A DNA stretch of 64,000 bases from Alphaproteobacteria bacterium. Lineage in GTDB: Bacteria; Pseudomonadota; Alphaproteobacteria; Rhodospirillales; Casp-alpha2. This document shows positions 12,596 to 21,473 of the stretch, piece after piece. A program made the translations under genes and the position numbers. The DNA lies in assembly GCA_024279135.1 (NCBI GenBank), contig JAJRRU010000010.1:431238-495237 (forward strand), given 5' to 3'. Position 1 is the first letter of the stretch. Each line of letters starts with the position of its first letter. The notes beneath the pieces were generated by a model. The model was not told the DNA's origin, did not search any database, and saw nothing but the letters and a program-made list of their open reading frames with translations.

Positions 12596-12820
12596 TTAAC
12601 CAAACAGAATGACAAGCGCGATAACCAACGCGAACAGAGCAATGGCTTCCACCAGTGCAAAGCCCAGCATGGTCATCGGGAACACGGCACCCTGTGCCGA
12701 TGGGTTGCGACCAACAGCCTGAATAAAGGAGGAAAAGATGTTTCCGATACCAATACCAGAACCAATCACACCGATAACGGCCAGACCGGCACCCAACAGC
12801 TTCGCAGCTTCTACGTCCAT
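12596..12820 (-). CDS. atpE: ATP synthase F0 subunit c
   Basis: Subunit c forms the proton-driven rotor ring. The 74-residue proteolipid has two membrane helices joined by the polar loop AVGRNPSAQG; the proton-carrying carboxylate is the Glu of ALVEAIALFALV in helix 2, and helix 1 carries the Gly-rich GVIGSGIGIG. Nothing suggests a sodium-binding variant. The gene lies between atpB and b', with a 50-base gap to atpB. Confidence 0.96.
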   Translation of the reverse strand: MDVEAAKLLGAGLAVIGVIGSGIGIGNIFSSFIQAVGRNPSAQGAVFPMTMLGFALVEAIALFALVIALVILFG

Positions 12821-12870
12821 ATTAAAAATCCTCTTTCCTAGTAAGTAAATGTTTCAGTAAACGGGGTAAA

Positions 12871-13605
12871 TTAATGCAGATGCAGTGCATCATTCAGGTA
12901 CAGGCAGGTCAGGATAGCAAATACATAAGCCTGTAAGAAAGCAATAACGAACTCCAGCCCTGTCAGTGCGACCACAAAAACAAATGGCGCTATACCGGCG
13001 ACGCCAAGCGCCATGATAAATCCTGCAAACACTTTCAGCAGCGTATGACCGGCCAGCATATTGGCAAACAGTCGAACACTGAGGCTGATCGGGCGCGACA
13101 GGTATGAAATGATTTCAATGGGGATCAGCAGCGGGGCCATGTACATGGGAACACCCGGCGGCATGAAAAAAGTGAAAAAATGCATCTTGTGTTTGATCAG
13201 CGCAATAATCGTGCAGCCGATAAACACAAACAGTGCCATCACGAAGGTCACCACAATGTGGCTGGTAAAGGTAAAGCTGTAGGGCATCATGCCCAGCAGG
13301 TTGCCGAACAGGACAAACATGAAAATGGTAAAGATGAACGGGAAATAGGCCCGGCCTTCGCTGCCCACCGTATCTTTCATCAAATTAGCAATAAAAACGA
13401 AGCTCAGTTCGACCACGGACTGCCAGCGTCCGGGGATATGGGCATTCTTGCGCATACCCAGAATTAAAAATGCCGATACGCTCAAGACGGTCAGAACCAT
13501 TAATAAAGACGAGTTGGTAAAAGACGCATCAAAATCGCCAATCCGCATGGGGATTAGTTGCTTGATCTCGAATTGAGCGAGTGGGCTATGCTTTTCTGCT
13601 GACAC
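12871..13605 (-). CDS. atpB: ATP synthase F0 subunit a
   Basis: Subunit a holds the proton half-channels next to the c-ring. The 244-residue membrane protein contains the essential arginine in SLSVRLFANMLAGH and the conserved FGNLLGMMPYSFT segment; five to six membrane helices are apparent. It follows atpI in the operon after 138 bases and precedes atpE. Confidence 0.96.
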   Translation of the reverse strand: MSAEKHSPLAQFEIKQLIPMRIGDFDASFTNSSLLMVLTVLSVSAFLILGMRKNAHIPGRWQSVVELSFVFIANLMKDTVGSEGRAYFPFIFTIFMFVLFGNLLGMMPYSFTFTSHIVVTFVMALFVFIGCTIIALIKHKMHFFTFFMPPGVPMYMAPLLIPIEIISYLSRPISLSVRLFANMLAGHTLLKVFAGFIMALGVAGIAPFVFVVALTGLEFVIAFLQAYVFAILTCLYLNDALHLH

Positions 13606-13743
13606 TCTGGGAACCCCCTATTGATCCTATCGATTTTTGCCTGCCAAATTAGCTGGCGTAATGAATAATTAAAAATTGCTGTTATGTACAGATTATTCGG
13701 CCCTTTGTGGGCAGCTTTTTAACCACTATATGCTGGTTTGTCC

Positions 13744-14160
13744 TCAATTATCCCGGTTTATTTCGGATTTTCCTTCAGTCTCATCATTTTGTTCGCCGCC
13801 ACCGAGGGTGAGGGCCAAACGATAAACATTCAAAATGCCGGCTGCGCCTCCGATTAAGAGAAATACCAGCATCAGCCACGGCCGTGTTCCTAACCAGTCA
13901 TCGAGTACCCATCCGATGGCAAATCCAACGGCCACGGCGGAAAGTACCTCGACAGATACCCGCATGGCAAGCCCCAGAGCGTTGCTGGGTGGCTGTTTAA
14001 TTTTGGCGGCCAGTTTCGAGGGCGCTTCACGTTCGGCGGTGGCCTGTTCCAACTTGCGGCTTATTTCAGCAAGATCTTGTTTCTCCTCGGTAAAATTATC
14101 CTGTTGAGAAGATTTGTTTTGATCTTGTCCGTTATTAACCATTTTTATTCGTCCGGTCAT
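13744..14160 (-). CDS. atpI: ATP synthase accessory protein AtpI/AtpZ-like
   Basis: AtpI-type proteins help c-ring assembly or ion supply in F0 operons. This 138-residue protein has a charged N-terminal half (QDLAEISRKLEQATAEREA) and two membrane helices, the first in VEVLSAVAVGFAIGWVLDDW and the second in PWLMLVFLLIGGAAGILNVY, as in the AtpI/DUF AtpZ family. It is first in the F0 operon and divergent from the CNBD protein. ATGs at 14160 and 14142 are both possible starts; neither has a clear ribosome-binding site. Confidence 0.85.
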   Translation of the reverse strand: MTGRIKMVNNGQDQNKSSQQDNFTEEKQDLAEISRKLEQATAEREAPSKLAAKIKQPPSNALGLAMRVSVEVLSAVAVGFAIGWVLDDWLGTRPWLMLVFLLIGGAAGILNVYRLALTLGGGEQNDETEGKSEINRDN

Positions 14161-14304
14161 TCAGCAAAATAATCAGCGTTATTTTCAGTTTCATCTGATA
14201 CAGCGCATCTATATAGGTAAATTTCCGGAAAATCCATATTAAGATGCGGTTTGACAGGATATGCTGGGTACCACAAAATTCAGCAAGGCGATGTTGAGGA
14301 AAAT

Positions 14305-16206
14305 ATGACGAATTCCGGGTGGTTGAAAAACAGTAGCTTTGAAGTCCTGACCAAGGACAACAACCGATGGACCATCGATGCGCCGTTCAGCAAAAAATAT
14401 GCTGCCCTTGAGCGGGCAGGGGAACTTGTGGCTTCCGGTGATTCTGAGTGTGTTCGAGTGGTTGAAGTACGTCAGGGAGATGATGAAGAACATATAATCT
14501 TCGAAGAAACTGTTCAACTCAGGGCGAAACCCCTCAAGATCAACCCCATAAAGGAAACCACGATCTGTCAGGCACTTGCCGATTATTATGACTATCCCGC
14601 CCGTAGATCCATGGGTCGACTGTTTCGGGCTTATCTGGATGAGCAGGGCATGACGGCTCTCGAACTACTTTTCGACTCGGGCTACCTGGTCATGCTTGAA
14701 CGCACCGATACCTATTATGTAAACGGTGTGCGCCATGTGGGCAGCCTGCAATCCAAAATCATCGGTGAGAAGCCCGGCAAACGAACAGATGATCTGTACC
14801 GGACCTTTGAGCGTATTCGCGAACAGGCCCGTGACCGGGAAGAAATTACCCCATATAGCCGGATTTTGGCCAATAAGGGCATCGATCAGGCGCGGCGTAA
14901 AATTGCCAGGGATGTCAGCGACGAGAATCGCTATTTTTACACCTATGGTATGCTGGCGGCATACCTTGGTAAGGGCAGTCCTGCCCACAAGCTCTCCATG
15001 ATGATGGTGTTGGCTGATATGGCAAAGGACGAGGGTTCGCTTGACCTGATCGACGGGGTTATGGCTGAAATTATCGATGGTCACCAGGGCCTGCTTGATA
15101 TTTTCGGCGATCCACCATCGCCGATCAATGCCTGGCAGATGTATATTCAGGTGCTCGGCGGCAATTATAAGGCCCAGCGTGCCTCGACCGTTGAAATCCA
15201 GCGATTGAACCGGGTTTTTGCGGTCCACGACCTGCCCTTGACGAAAGCCGTGTTGCTTGGTCATGTGGCGCGCGGATTACGTGGGTTCAAGCCGTTGTCG
15301 CGCGATGGCCGGAATGTGGATCGGGAAAAGTTCAATACCCTGCTCCAGCAGATTATCGAACCAACCGGTATCCTGGGTGGATCGAAGATGAGCGAGGCGG
15401 TTATCCTGCGGGCTAAGATTCTGCTCGGTGAAGATGGCGATGACCTGCCCATAGAAACCGCCCTGCGACAAATTATTTACATGCTGCCAAGCAATGCGGC
15501 ACGGCTCGGCATGATGCTCGATCTGACGGGCACCAGCATTGGCATCAAGTATCAAAAAGTACTGCGGGTCCAGTTGGGACTGTTGCTTGGCAAGTTATCG
15601 TCGGTAACAGATCTGTTTCCCGCCAATATTGATGAAACAACCCGGCATGACTACCTCGATGCCCTGCGCCAGCGTGTGGGGTTAAGCGCCCTGCCCGATG
15701 AGTTAAAGGCCGGTTTCGCCGCATCTCTGGATAAAATTGCCGGGAAAAAAAATAATAATCTACCAACTGAAACAGAAACGTCTTCCGATAAACAATCCAA
15801 GGTCGTAACTGAAACCGAAACCGCCGCCCCTCAAAACAAAAAAGTTGATGATATGGATAATCTGATGTCTCTCAAGTCAGGTGAGGTATTATTCTGCGAA
15901 GGTGATGAGGGTAACAATGCTTATTTGATCCTGAACGGCACCATCGAAATTTATCGTACTGCGGGCGAAGCCGATATAAATATTTCCAATCTGGGCAAGG
16001 GTGAAATTATTGGTGAAATGTCGCTGATTGATAATCAGCCCCGCATGGCCTCGGCGCGTGCCCTCACGAACGTAAAGCTTGCCGGGATATCGCAAGATGA
16101 TCTGTCAAAGCGGCTGAAAAGGCTGAAACGTGACGACAAGGTAATCCACCACGTCATGAAAACCCTGGTCCGTCGATTGCGCGGATTTGCCATTCATGGT
16201 GAATAA
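14305..16206 (+). CDS. Cyclic-nucleotide-binding-domain protein with a large uncharacterised N-terminal region
   Basis: The 633-residue product ends with a CNBD (about residues 520-630): LKSGEVLFCEGDEGNNAYLI, GKGEIIGEMSLIDNQPRMAS and a closing helix. The GEMSL...PRMAS stretch corresponds to the phosphate-binding cassette (usual form GExAL...RxAx), so cNMP binding is plausible. The first 500 residues are soluble and mostly helical, without a domain I recognise; a Thr/Lys-rich linker (around 485-515) joins the parts. There is no DNA-binding helix-turn-helix after the CNBD, so it is not a Crp-type regulator. The start at ATG 14305 follows TGAGGAAAAT, better than the earlier in-frame ATG at 14251. 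It diverges from the ATP synthase operon. Two cyclases lie 5-8 kb away and could supply its ligand. Confidence 0.7.
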   Translation: MTNSGWLKNSSFEVLTKDNNRWTIDAPFSKKYAALERAGELVASGDSECVRVVEVRQGDDEEHIIFEETVQLRAKPLKINPIKETTICQALADYYDYPARRSMGRLFRAYLDEQGMTALELLFDSGYLVMLERTDTYYVNGVRHVGSLQSKIIGEKPGKRTDDLYRTFERIREQARDREEITPYSRILANKGIDQARRKIARDVSDENRYFYTYGMLAAYLGKGSPAHKLSMMMVLADMAKDEGSLDLIDGVMAEIIDGHQGLLDIFGDPPSPINAWQMYIQVLGGNYKAQRASTVEIQRLNRVFAVHDLPLTKAVLLGHVARGLRGFKPLSRDGRNVDREKFNTLLQQIIEPTGILGGSKMSEAVILRAKILLGEDGDDLPIETALRQIIYMLPSNAARLGMMLDLTGTSIGIKYQKVLRVQLGLLLGKLSSVTDLFPANIDETTRHDYLDALRQRVGLSALPDELKAGFAASLDKIAGKKNNNLPTETETSSDKQSKVVTETETAAPQNKKVDDMDNLMSLKSGEVLFCEGDEGNNAYLILNGTIEIYRTAGEADINISNLGKGEIIGEMSLIDNQPRMASARALTNVKLAGISQDDLSKRLKRLKRDDKVIHHVMKTLVRRLRGFAIHGE

Positions 16207-16226
16207 TCTGAATGGGTGCTGATGGC

Positions 16227-19200
16227 TCAGGCAGTCTGGCGAATTTCCTCAGCCTGCTTCAGGTCAACCGATACCAGCCGTGAGACACCCCGTTCGGTCA
16301 TGGTAACGCCAAACAGGCGGTCCATGCGGGCCATTGTCATGCGGTGATGGGTAATCAGGATAAACCGGGTGCCGGTATCCTTGGAGATCTGTTCGACCAT
16401 GGTACAAAACCGGTCCACGTTTGCATCGTCGAGCGGCGCGTCGACCTCATCGAGCACACAGATCGGTGCCGGGTTTGTCAGGAACACCGCAAATAACAGA
16501 GCCGTTGCGGTCAGGGCCTGTTCCCCGCCAGACAGCAGGGACAGAACCTGTAATTTTTTACCCGGTGGGCTGGCCATGATTTCCAGACCCGCCTCTAATG
16601 GATCGTCATGATCGGTCAGGCTGAGATGGGCCGTGCCGCCGCCGAATAGCTTGATAAACAATTCCTGGAAATGCTGGTCAACTTCATTGAACGAGGCCAG
16701 TAACCTGAGACGGCCTTCGCGGTTCAGTTCGGCAATGGCTTTGCGCAGCTTGTCGATGGCTGCAAGCAAATCATCGCGCTCACTGTTCAGGGTGTCAATT
16801 TGTTCGGCCATTTCTGTGGCTTCCTGTTCGGCGCGCAGGTTAACCGGACCCATGGTATCGCGTTCGCGCAACAAACGTTCGACCCGGCGTTCGGCGGCTT
16901 CCATTTCAGGCAACTTGCTGTCATCGGTAATTTCGGCAAGCCCCCGCAGGGCCTGAGGCTGTACTTTCAGCCTTTCGGATACCCGCTCGACGATGGAGCG
17001 AACGGCTTGCAAATTCTGTTCGACAATGCCTTCGCTGCGAACCCTGGCTTCGCGGGCCTGGGCGAGGTTTTGCTCAAAATCTCGTAATATGCGGGCCACG
17101 TCGTTGAGCTTGTTTTCACGCTCTGCCAGCACGTCAGCGGCCTGGCTGCGCTTGCGTTCGGCCACGCTGACCAGCTCGCCCAGTTCCAGGCGTTTCTGCT
17201 CGATCTCGGCGGGCAGGTTTTTCAGTCGTTCCTGTTGGGCGGTCAGGGTCTCGTTGCGGACTTCAAGTTGTTCGATCTGGGTGGCGGCGTCACGTTGGCG
17301 GGTCCGCCACGAGACCAACTCACCGTCAATATGGCTGATCCGACGCTCGCGGTCTTCGGCAGCCTGGCTCAGGCCGGTGTAGCGGCTCTGGCAATCAACC
17401 TGTTCGGCGCGCCGCGCGGAAAGTTCTTCGCGTAAGGCTTCCAGTTCGCCGCGTTTTTCGCCGGTCGGCGGCAGGGCGGTAAAGGCTTCATCGGCCTGTT
17501 GTGCAGCCAGGGAGATTTCCTGATGGTCGCTATCCATTGCGGCCAGCTGTTCTTCGAAAGCCGTAATGCGTGACGAGCGGGCAGCGGCTTTTTCTTTCAG
17601 GGCGATCTGGCGTTCACGGGCCACGGCCAGACGTTTTTCCGCCTCACGGGCCGCTTGCCGGGTCGTGCGTTGTTTGTCGGTGGCCTGTACCAGAGCCGCC
17701 CGAGCGGTTTGGGTCTGATCGGCGGCCTGATCGGCCTGCGCGCTGGCGGTATCGATTTCACGGCGTACCTGATCTAGCCTGTTGCGCTGTTCCAGACGTT
17801 TGGCGGCCCCGGTGGCGGCGTCGGGTGATGTGGTGTAACCATCCCATCGCCACAACCAGCCATCACGGCTGACCAGTCGCTGGCCCTGCGCCAGATCCGG
17901 TTGCAAGGCGTGCCCGCTGGCCACATCGTCGACCACACCAACCTGTGACAACCGGCGAACCAGGGCGTCGGGTGCCCGGACCATGTCGGAAAGGCGCACC
18001 ACGCCGGCGGGCAGGCCATCGGGGTTCTGGTAGGCGTTGAGGGTTCGCCAGTGAGCGGCGGACGGCTCATCAGCCGGTGCGGACAGGTCATCACCGAGCG
18101 CCGCACCAAGGGCACCTTCGTAACCTGCCTCGACGCTCAGAGCGTCGATTAGTGGCGGGAACATTTCCGGCTCACCACTATGGAGAATATTGCTCAGGGC
18201 CTTTTCTTCGGCGGTCAGACCGGTCAGAGCCGCGCGCGCGGCCTGTTCTGTCATGCGGGCGGTCTCAACGGAATTTTGGCTCTCTTCGCGGGCATTCTCG
18301 ATCTCTTCAATTTCAGTCCGCAAGAGATCAAGGCCGGTTTCGGCATCGGTATATTCGGCGTCGATCCGCCCACCACCATTTTCTTCACCGATTTCTTCCA
18401 GCAGGGCAGCCCGCTGGGCCCGGGTGATATCCTGGCGTTCGAGAATGCGCCGTAGTCGATCGTTAAGTTCGCTGGCATTGCGTTCCATACTGGCGCGTCG
18501 GGCCTGTGCAGCGGCTAGCTCTTCGGTCAGGCGGGTATGGCTGCTGTCCAGTTCCTCGACAATTGTATTGGCGTGTTCCAATTCGGTCTGCGCCTTGGCT
18601 ACTACGTCAGTTTGATCTGTCCGGGCGTCTTGTAACTGGGCGTACTCGGCCTCCATTTTGGTGATGGCGGTCACGGCATCTTCGGCGCGGGTGCGTTCGC
18701 GGATAATATCGCTGCTGATCTGGCGTACACGGACCAGACATTCGTCGTGCTCACGGGCAATGCGGTCTTCTTCCTCGGCCAGATTGTCGCGGGCTATGCC
18801 CAGGCGCTGTAGCTCGGCCGCCGCCATGGCTTCGGTCTGACGCAGGTCCGGCAGGTCGGCGGCAGACTGTGTCTGGGCCAGTGACGCTGTGGCCGTTCTG
18901 CGGGTCAGTTCGTTGACGGTTTGTTCGGCGTTTTGCAGGGTCTTGCGCGACCCCTCAAGGTCGTTTTCGGCATCCACCCAGCGCAGGTAATACAGGGTGG
19001 CTTCGGCCTTGCGGATGTGATCGCTCAGATTGCGGTAGCGGGTCGCCTGGCGAGCCTGTTTTTTCAGGCCCTGAAGCTGGTTGTCCAGGGTGCCGAGAAT
19101 ATCATCCAGGCGTTCCATGTTGGTTTCAGCGGCACGCAGGCGAAGTTCCGCTTCATGGCGGCGAGAGTGAAGCCCCGTGATACCGGCGGCTTCTTCCAGC

Positions 19201-19691
19201 AGATGACGTCGTTCGGCTGGCTTCTGGGTGATCAACTGGCTGATCCGGCCTTGGCTGACCATGGCCGTCGAGCGTGCGCCGGTCGATGCATCGGCAAACA
19301 GCAACTGCATGTCGCGGGCCCGGCATTCCTTGCCATTGACCCGGTAGGTGGAACCTTTTTCGCGCTCGATTTTGCGCGAGACTTCCATGTCGGTGTATTC
19401 GTTGAATGCCGCCGGGGCTACCCGGTCGCGGTTATCGAGTACAAGCGAAACCTCGGCCACATTGCGCGCCGGCCGGGTGGTGGTGCCACCGAAGATGACG
19501 TCATCCATGCCTGTGCCACGCATCTGTTTGGCCGATGTTTCACCCATCACCCAGCGCAAAGCTTCTACCAGATTGGATTTGCCGCAACCGTTGGGGCCCA
19601 CAATACCCGTCAGGCCAAGCTGTACCGGCATTTCGGTTGGCTCGACAAACGACTTGAAGCCTGACAACTTGAGTTTGGTAAAATGCAGCAA
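16227..19691 (-). CDS. smc: Chromosome segregation ATPase SMC
   Basis: SMC with ScpA/ScpB compacts and organises replicated chromosomes. The 1154-residue protein has the N-terminal Walker A VGPNGCGKSNLVEALRWVMG (about residues 31-50), two coiled-coil arms around a hinge (about residues 490-620, starting near MFPPLIDALSVEAGYEGALG), and the C-terminal signature LLSGGEQALTATALLFA followed by Walker B ICVLDEVDAPLDDANV. Its length is normal. The gene is followed upstream by the DsbA-like gene and dciA on the same strand, an arrangement common in alphaproteobacteria. It converges with the CNBD gene, with a 20-base gap. Confidence 0.97.
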   Translation of the reverse strand: MLHFTKLKLSGFKSFVEPTEMPVQLGLTGIVGPNGCGKSNLVEALRWVMGETSAKQMRGTGMDDVIFGGTTTRPARNVAEVSLVLDNRDRVAPAAFNEYTDMEVSRKIEREKGSTYRVNGKECRARDMQLLFADASTGARSTAMVSQGRISQLITQKPAERRHLLEEAAGITGLHSRRHEAELRLRAAETNMERLDDILGTLDNQLQGLKKQARQATRYRNLSDHIRKAEATLYYLRWVDAENDLEGSRKTLQNAEQTVNELTRRTATASLAQTQSAADLPDLRQTEAMAAAELQRLGIARDNLAEEEDRIAREHDECLVRVRQISSDIIRERTRAEDAVTAITKMEAEYAQLQDARTDQTDVVAKAQTELEHANTIVEELDSSHTRLTEELAAAQARRASMERNASELNDRLRRILERQDITRAQRAALLEEIGEENGGGRIDAEYTDAETGLDLLRTEIEEIENAREESQNSVETARMTEQAARAALTGLTAEEKALSNILHSGEPEMFPPLIDALSVEAGYEGALGAALGDDLSAPADEPSAAHWRTLNAYQNPDGLPAGVVRLSDMVRAPDALVRRLSQVGVVDDVASGHALQPDLAQGQRLVSRDGWLWRWDGYTTSPDAATGAAKRLEQRNRLDQVRREIDTASAQADQAADQTQTARAALVQATDKQRTTRQAAREAEKRLAVARERQIALKEKAAARSSRITAFEEQLAAMDSDHQEISLAAQQADEAFTALPPTGEKRGELEALREELSARRAEQVDCQSRYTGLSQAAEDRERRISHIDGELVSWRTRQRDAATQIEQLEVRNETLTAQQERLKNLPAEIEQKRLELGELVSVAERKRSQAADVLAERENKLNDVARILRDFEQNLAQAREARVRSEGIVEQNLQAVRSIVERVSERLKVQPQALRGLAEITDDSKLPEMEAAERRVERLLRERDTMGPVNLRAEQEATEMAEQIDTLNSERDDLLAAIDKLRKAIAELNREGRLRLLASFNEVDQHFQELFIKLFGGGTAHLSLTDHDDPLEAGLEIMASPPGKKLQVLSLLSGGEQALTATALLFAVFLTNPAPICVLDEVDAPLDDANVDRFCTMVEQISKDTGTRFILITHHRMTMARMDRLFGVTMTERGVSRLVSVDLKQAEEIRQTA

Positions 19692-19799
19692 CGCCGTAAA
19701 CCCTTCGCCCTTTATTTAAGGGGACTGTTTTGTGTTCCGCCTGTTAGCTTCGGCGAGTATATCACAAGACAGCCCGTTTCGTATTATTCGTTGCCCCGT

Positions 19800-20435
19800 T
19801 TAGTTCAGGGCGGCATCGATTGCCTTGCGAAAGACCTCGATATCCTGAGCCCCCTCAATGATTGTATCGCCGTCACCGATGATAAATGTCGGTGTGGAGC
19901 GAACGTTGAAGTTTTTGGTACCTTCCTTGGCAATGGCCGTAATGCCATTCATCAATTCCTGATCCTGCAGGCAGGTCGCCACATCATCGCGGCTCATCAT
20001 GCCGTGTCTGGCCACACTTGCCAGGGCACCGATGGCATCCTGTGCGCGTCCCCAGGTTTCCTGTTTGTCAAAAAACAGTTCGAGCATTCCGAAGTATGTC
20101 GATTTGGGCGCACAACGCGTCAACATGGCGGCAGCCATGGCCCGGTTGCCAAGTGGGAAATCACGATAGATCAGGCGCAACTTTCCGGTGTCGATATATT
20201 CCTTTTTCAAGGTCGGCAGGGTGTTGGTATGAAAAGCCTTACAATGCGGACAGCCCAATGAGGAGTATTCTGTCATGGTAACCGGCGCATTGGGATCGCC
20301 CAGGGACCTTATCTCCAGGGCTTCCTTGGTGCTGAGTGAGCCGGCATGGGCTACATTCAGCTGCAACGGCGTGGCGAGCGCACCGTAAATGAATACGAAA
20401 CATACTAACGCAAGATTTTGTATATAAAGACGCAA
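19800..20435 (-). CDS. Periplasmic DsbA-family thiol:disulfide oxidoreductase
   Basis: The 211-residue protein carries a signal peptide ending at AHA (about residue 31) and a thioredoxin-like fold with the active-site motif CPHC in SLGCPHCKAFH, and the cis-proline segment RSTPTFIIGDG. It belongs to the DsbA/DsbG-like group called thioredoxin_4 and probably oxidises or isomerises exported proteins. The start is a TTG at 20435, supported by an ideal AGGAGG about six bases upstream. It precedes smc on the same strand with 108 bases between. The alphaproteobacterial block DUF721-DsbA-SMC is well known. Confidence 0.9.
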   Translation of the reverse strand: MRLYIQNLALVCFVFIYGALATPLQLNVAHAGSLSTKEALEIRSLGDPNAPVTMTEYSSLGCPHCKAFHTNTLPTLKKEYIDTGKLRLIYRDFPLGNRAMAAAMLTRCAPKSTYFGMLELFFDKQETWGRAQDAIGALASVARHGMMSRDDVATCLQDQELMNGITAIAKEGTKNFNVRSTPTFIIGDGDTIIEGAQDIEVFRKAIDAALN

Positions 20436-20499
20436 AATTACCTCCTAAGGCACAAGATATAGAATATAGAGTCGCTTTGACATGAAAGTCGAGCCATTG

Positions 20500-20519
20500 T
20501 TTTCCACAACTTATCCACA
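20500..20519 (+). promoter_or_regulatory. Pair of DnaA-box-like 9-mers
   Basis: TTTTCCACA at 20500-20508 and TTATCCACA at 20511-20519 lie in the same orientation 11 bases apart, in the AT-rich 294-base gap upstream of the DsbA-family gene. The second is a perfect match to the DnaA consensus TTATNCACA. The rest of the gap shows no further perfect box, so this is more likely DnaA-linked control than an origin. Confidence 0.45.
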
Positions 20520-20692
20520 AGGCCCGATTATCATAATTGTGGGGTTTATCACGAATCACAATATGAGCACAAACATTGGTAGAATAAAGGCTAATTTGAG
20601 TCGTTGCGCCGGGTAGATCAGGGAATTTCTCCAGTGCAGCATTCCGGACTGTAAAGTGGTATCATGGCATAATGACGCTTACCGCTGGAAGT

Positions 20693-20743
20693 GAATTTTA
20701 CCATGCGAAATGTGTGAGCGAATTTTACCATGCGAACCGTGTG
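20693..20743 (+). repeat. 27-bp tandem duplication duplicating a start region
   Basis: GAATTTTACCATGCGAA occurs at 20693 and again at 20720, exactly 27 bases later, with similarity continuing through GTGTG. Both copies contain an ATG in the same frame, but the first reads ATG-CGA-AAT-GTG-TGA and stops after four codons, while the second opens the 49-codon gene that follows. Confidence 0.75.
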
Positions 20744-20879
20744 GCAGAGAATCGTTGATTACTGGGATGACATGGGCATCGAAAGCCAATATGGGCTGGC
20801 GGCCATCGGGGCGCTGGTGGGGCTGGTTGTTATTCTCGATTTGATTTCCTGGCACCGGACTTACGGCGTTGACTTCTAG
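20730..20879 (+). CDS. Predicted 49-residue single-pass membrane protein
   Basis: A short frame encodes a 49-residue protein with an amphipathic start (MRTVWQRIVDYWDDMGIESQ) and one membrane helix (LAAIGALVGLVVILDLI, about residues 23-39), then a short polar tail. I do not recognise the family. The start lies in the second copy of a 27-bp duplication and has no good ribosome-binding site. Its stop overlaps the end of the convergent dciA gene by four bases. The clean membrane-protein composition argues for a real small protein, but there is no independent support. Confidence 0.4.
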   Translation: MRTVWQRIVDYWDDMGIESQYGLAAIGALVGLVVILDLISWHRTYGVDF

Positions 20880-21403
20880 GGCCTTTTTTTTCGTTGCAGG
20901 ATACTCTGTCCAAGCCGTTCCAATGCGGCGTGCAGGTCGTCATCTTCCACGTTGGTCAGGGCGTCATTCAGGTCTTTTTCGTCCTGTGGGCTCAGTTGTT
21001 TGTGATCGGGTTCGTAAATGCTGGCATTGTTTTCACCATAATGGGTCAAAGGGGATTGTTGCAACTGGATGCGTTCAACCGCCCGGTAACCAAAGTAAGC
21101 GTTGATGCGCTGGATCAACAGGGGTTCCATGTGTTGCAGTTCAACCGCAATGGAACCCGATGCGATCCGCAAATATAATGTGCCGCGTGAGCGCTTGCCC
21201 CGGGGGTAGATAATGCGGGTGGGCGAGGACAGGGCCGCCAGGTCTTTGCCAACCACACTGGACCACTGGGCGATGATCGTCCCGCTGGCGAAACCGCGCT
21301 GGCCAAAGGCCTGTTTGGTCAGCTTGCCAATATGTTGGCCCAGCGTTCGGGGTTTGCTGGCTCGGCGACGATAGGGTTTTCTGGATATTGGCGACGGCAT
21401 CAT
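20876..21403 (-). CDS. DUF721 protein, DciA-like replication factor
   Basis: DciA (DUF721) proteins interact with the DnaB helicase and help load it in bacteria that lack DnaC. This 175-residue protein has the family core: ISKPRTLGQHIGKL-like N-terminal helix, the WSSVVGKDLAALSSPTRI segment and LYLRIASGSIAVELQHMEPLL, followed by an acidic, disordered C-terminal tail. The position next to the DsbA-like and smc genes is typical for alphaproteobacteria. mutY, which usually adjoins this block, is 27 kb away here. Confidence 0.85.
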   Translation of the reverse strand: MMPSPISRKPYRRRASKPRTLGQHIGKLTKQAFGQRGFASGTIIAQWSSVVGKDLAALSSPTRIIYPRGKRSRGTLYLRIASGSIAVELQHMEPLLIQRINAYFGYRAVERIQLQQSPLTHYGENNASIYEPDHKQLSPQDEKDLNDALTNVEDDDLHAALERLGQSILQRKKRP

Positions 21404-21473
21404 GGCTTTATGGTAGGGTTGTGGCTTGAACAGGGCAAGCCATAAGGGGAATTATTCAGGTGGGTTGTGACCG

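Noticed and set aside
18921..19664. 247-codon frame antisense to the N-terminus of smc
   Set aside because: A shadow frame of a strongly conserved gene; no domain recognised.
20436..20729. Chromosomal origin of replication
   Set aside because: Only two DnaA-like boxes and no cluster, and no typical origin-flanking genes; regulatory boxes are the simpler reading.
21422..21442. Hairpin TGGCTTG/CAAGCCA after the membrane cyclase as terminator
   Set aside because: The stem is perfect but no T-run follows on the minus strand, so it is mentioned only with the gene.
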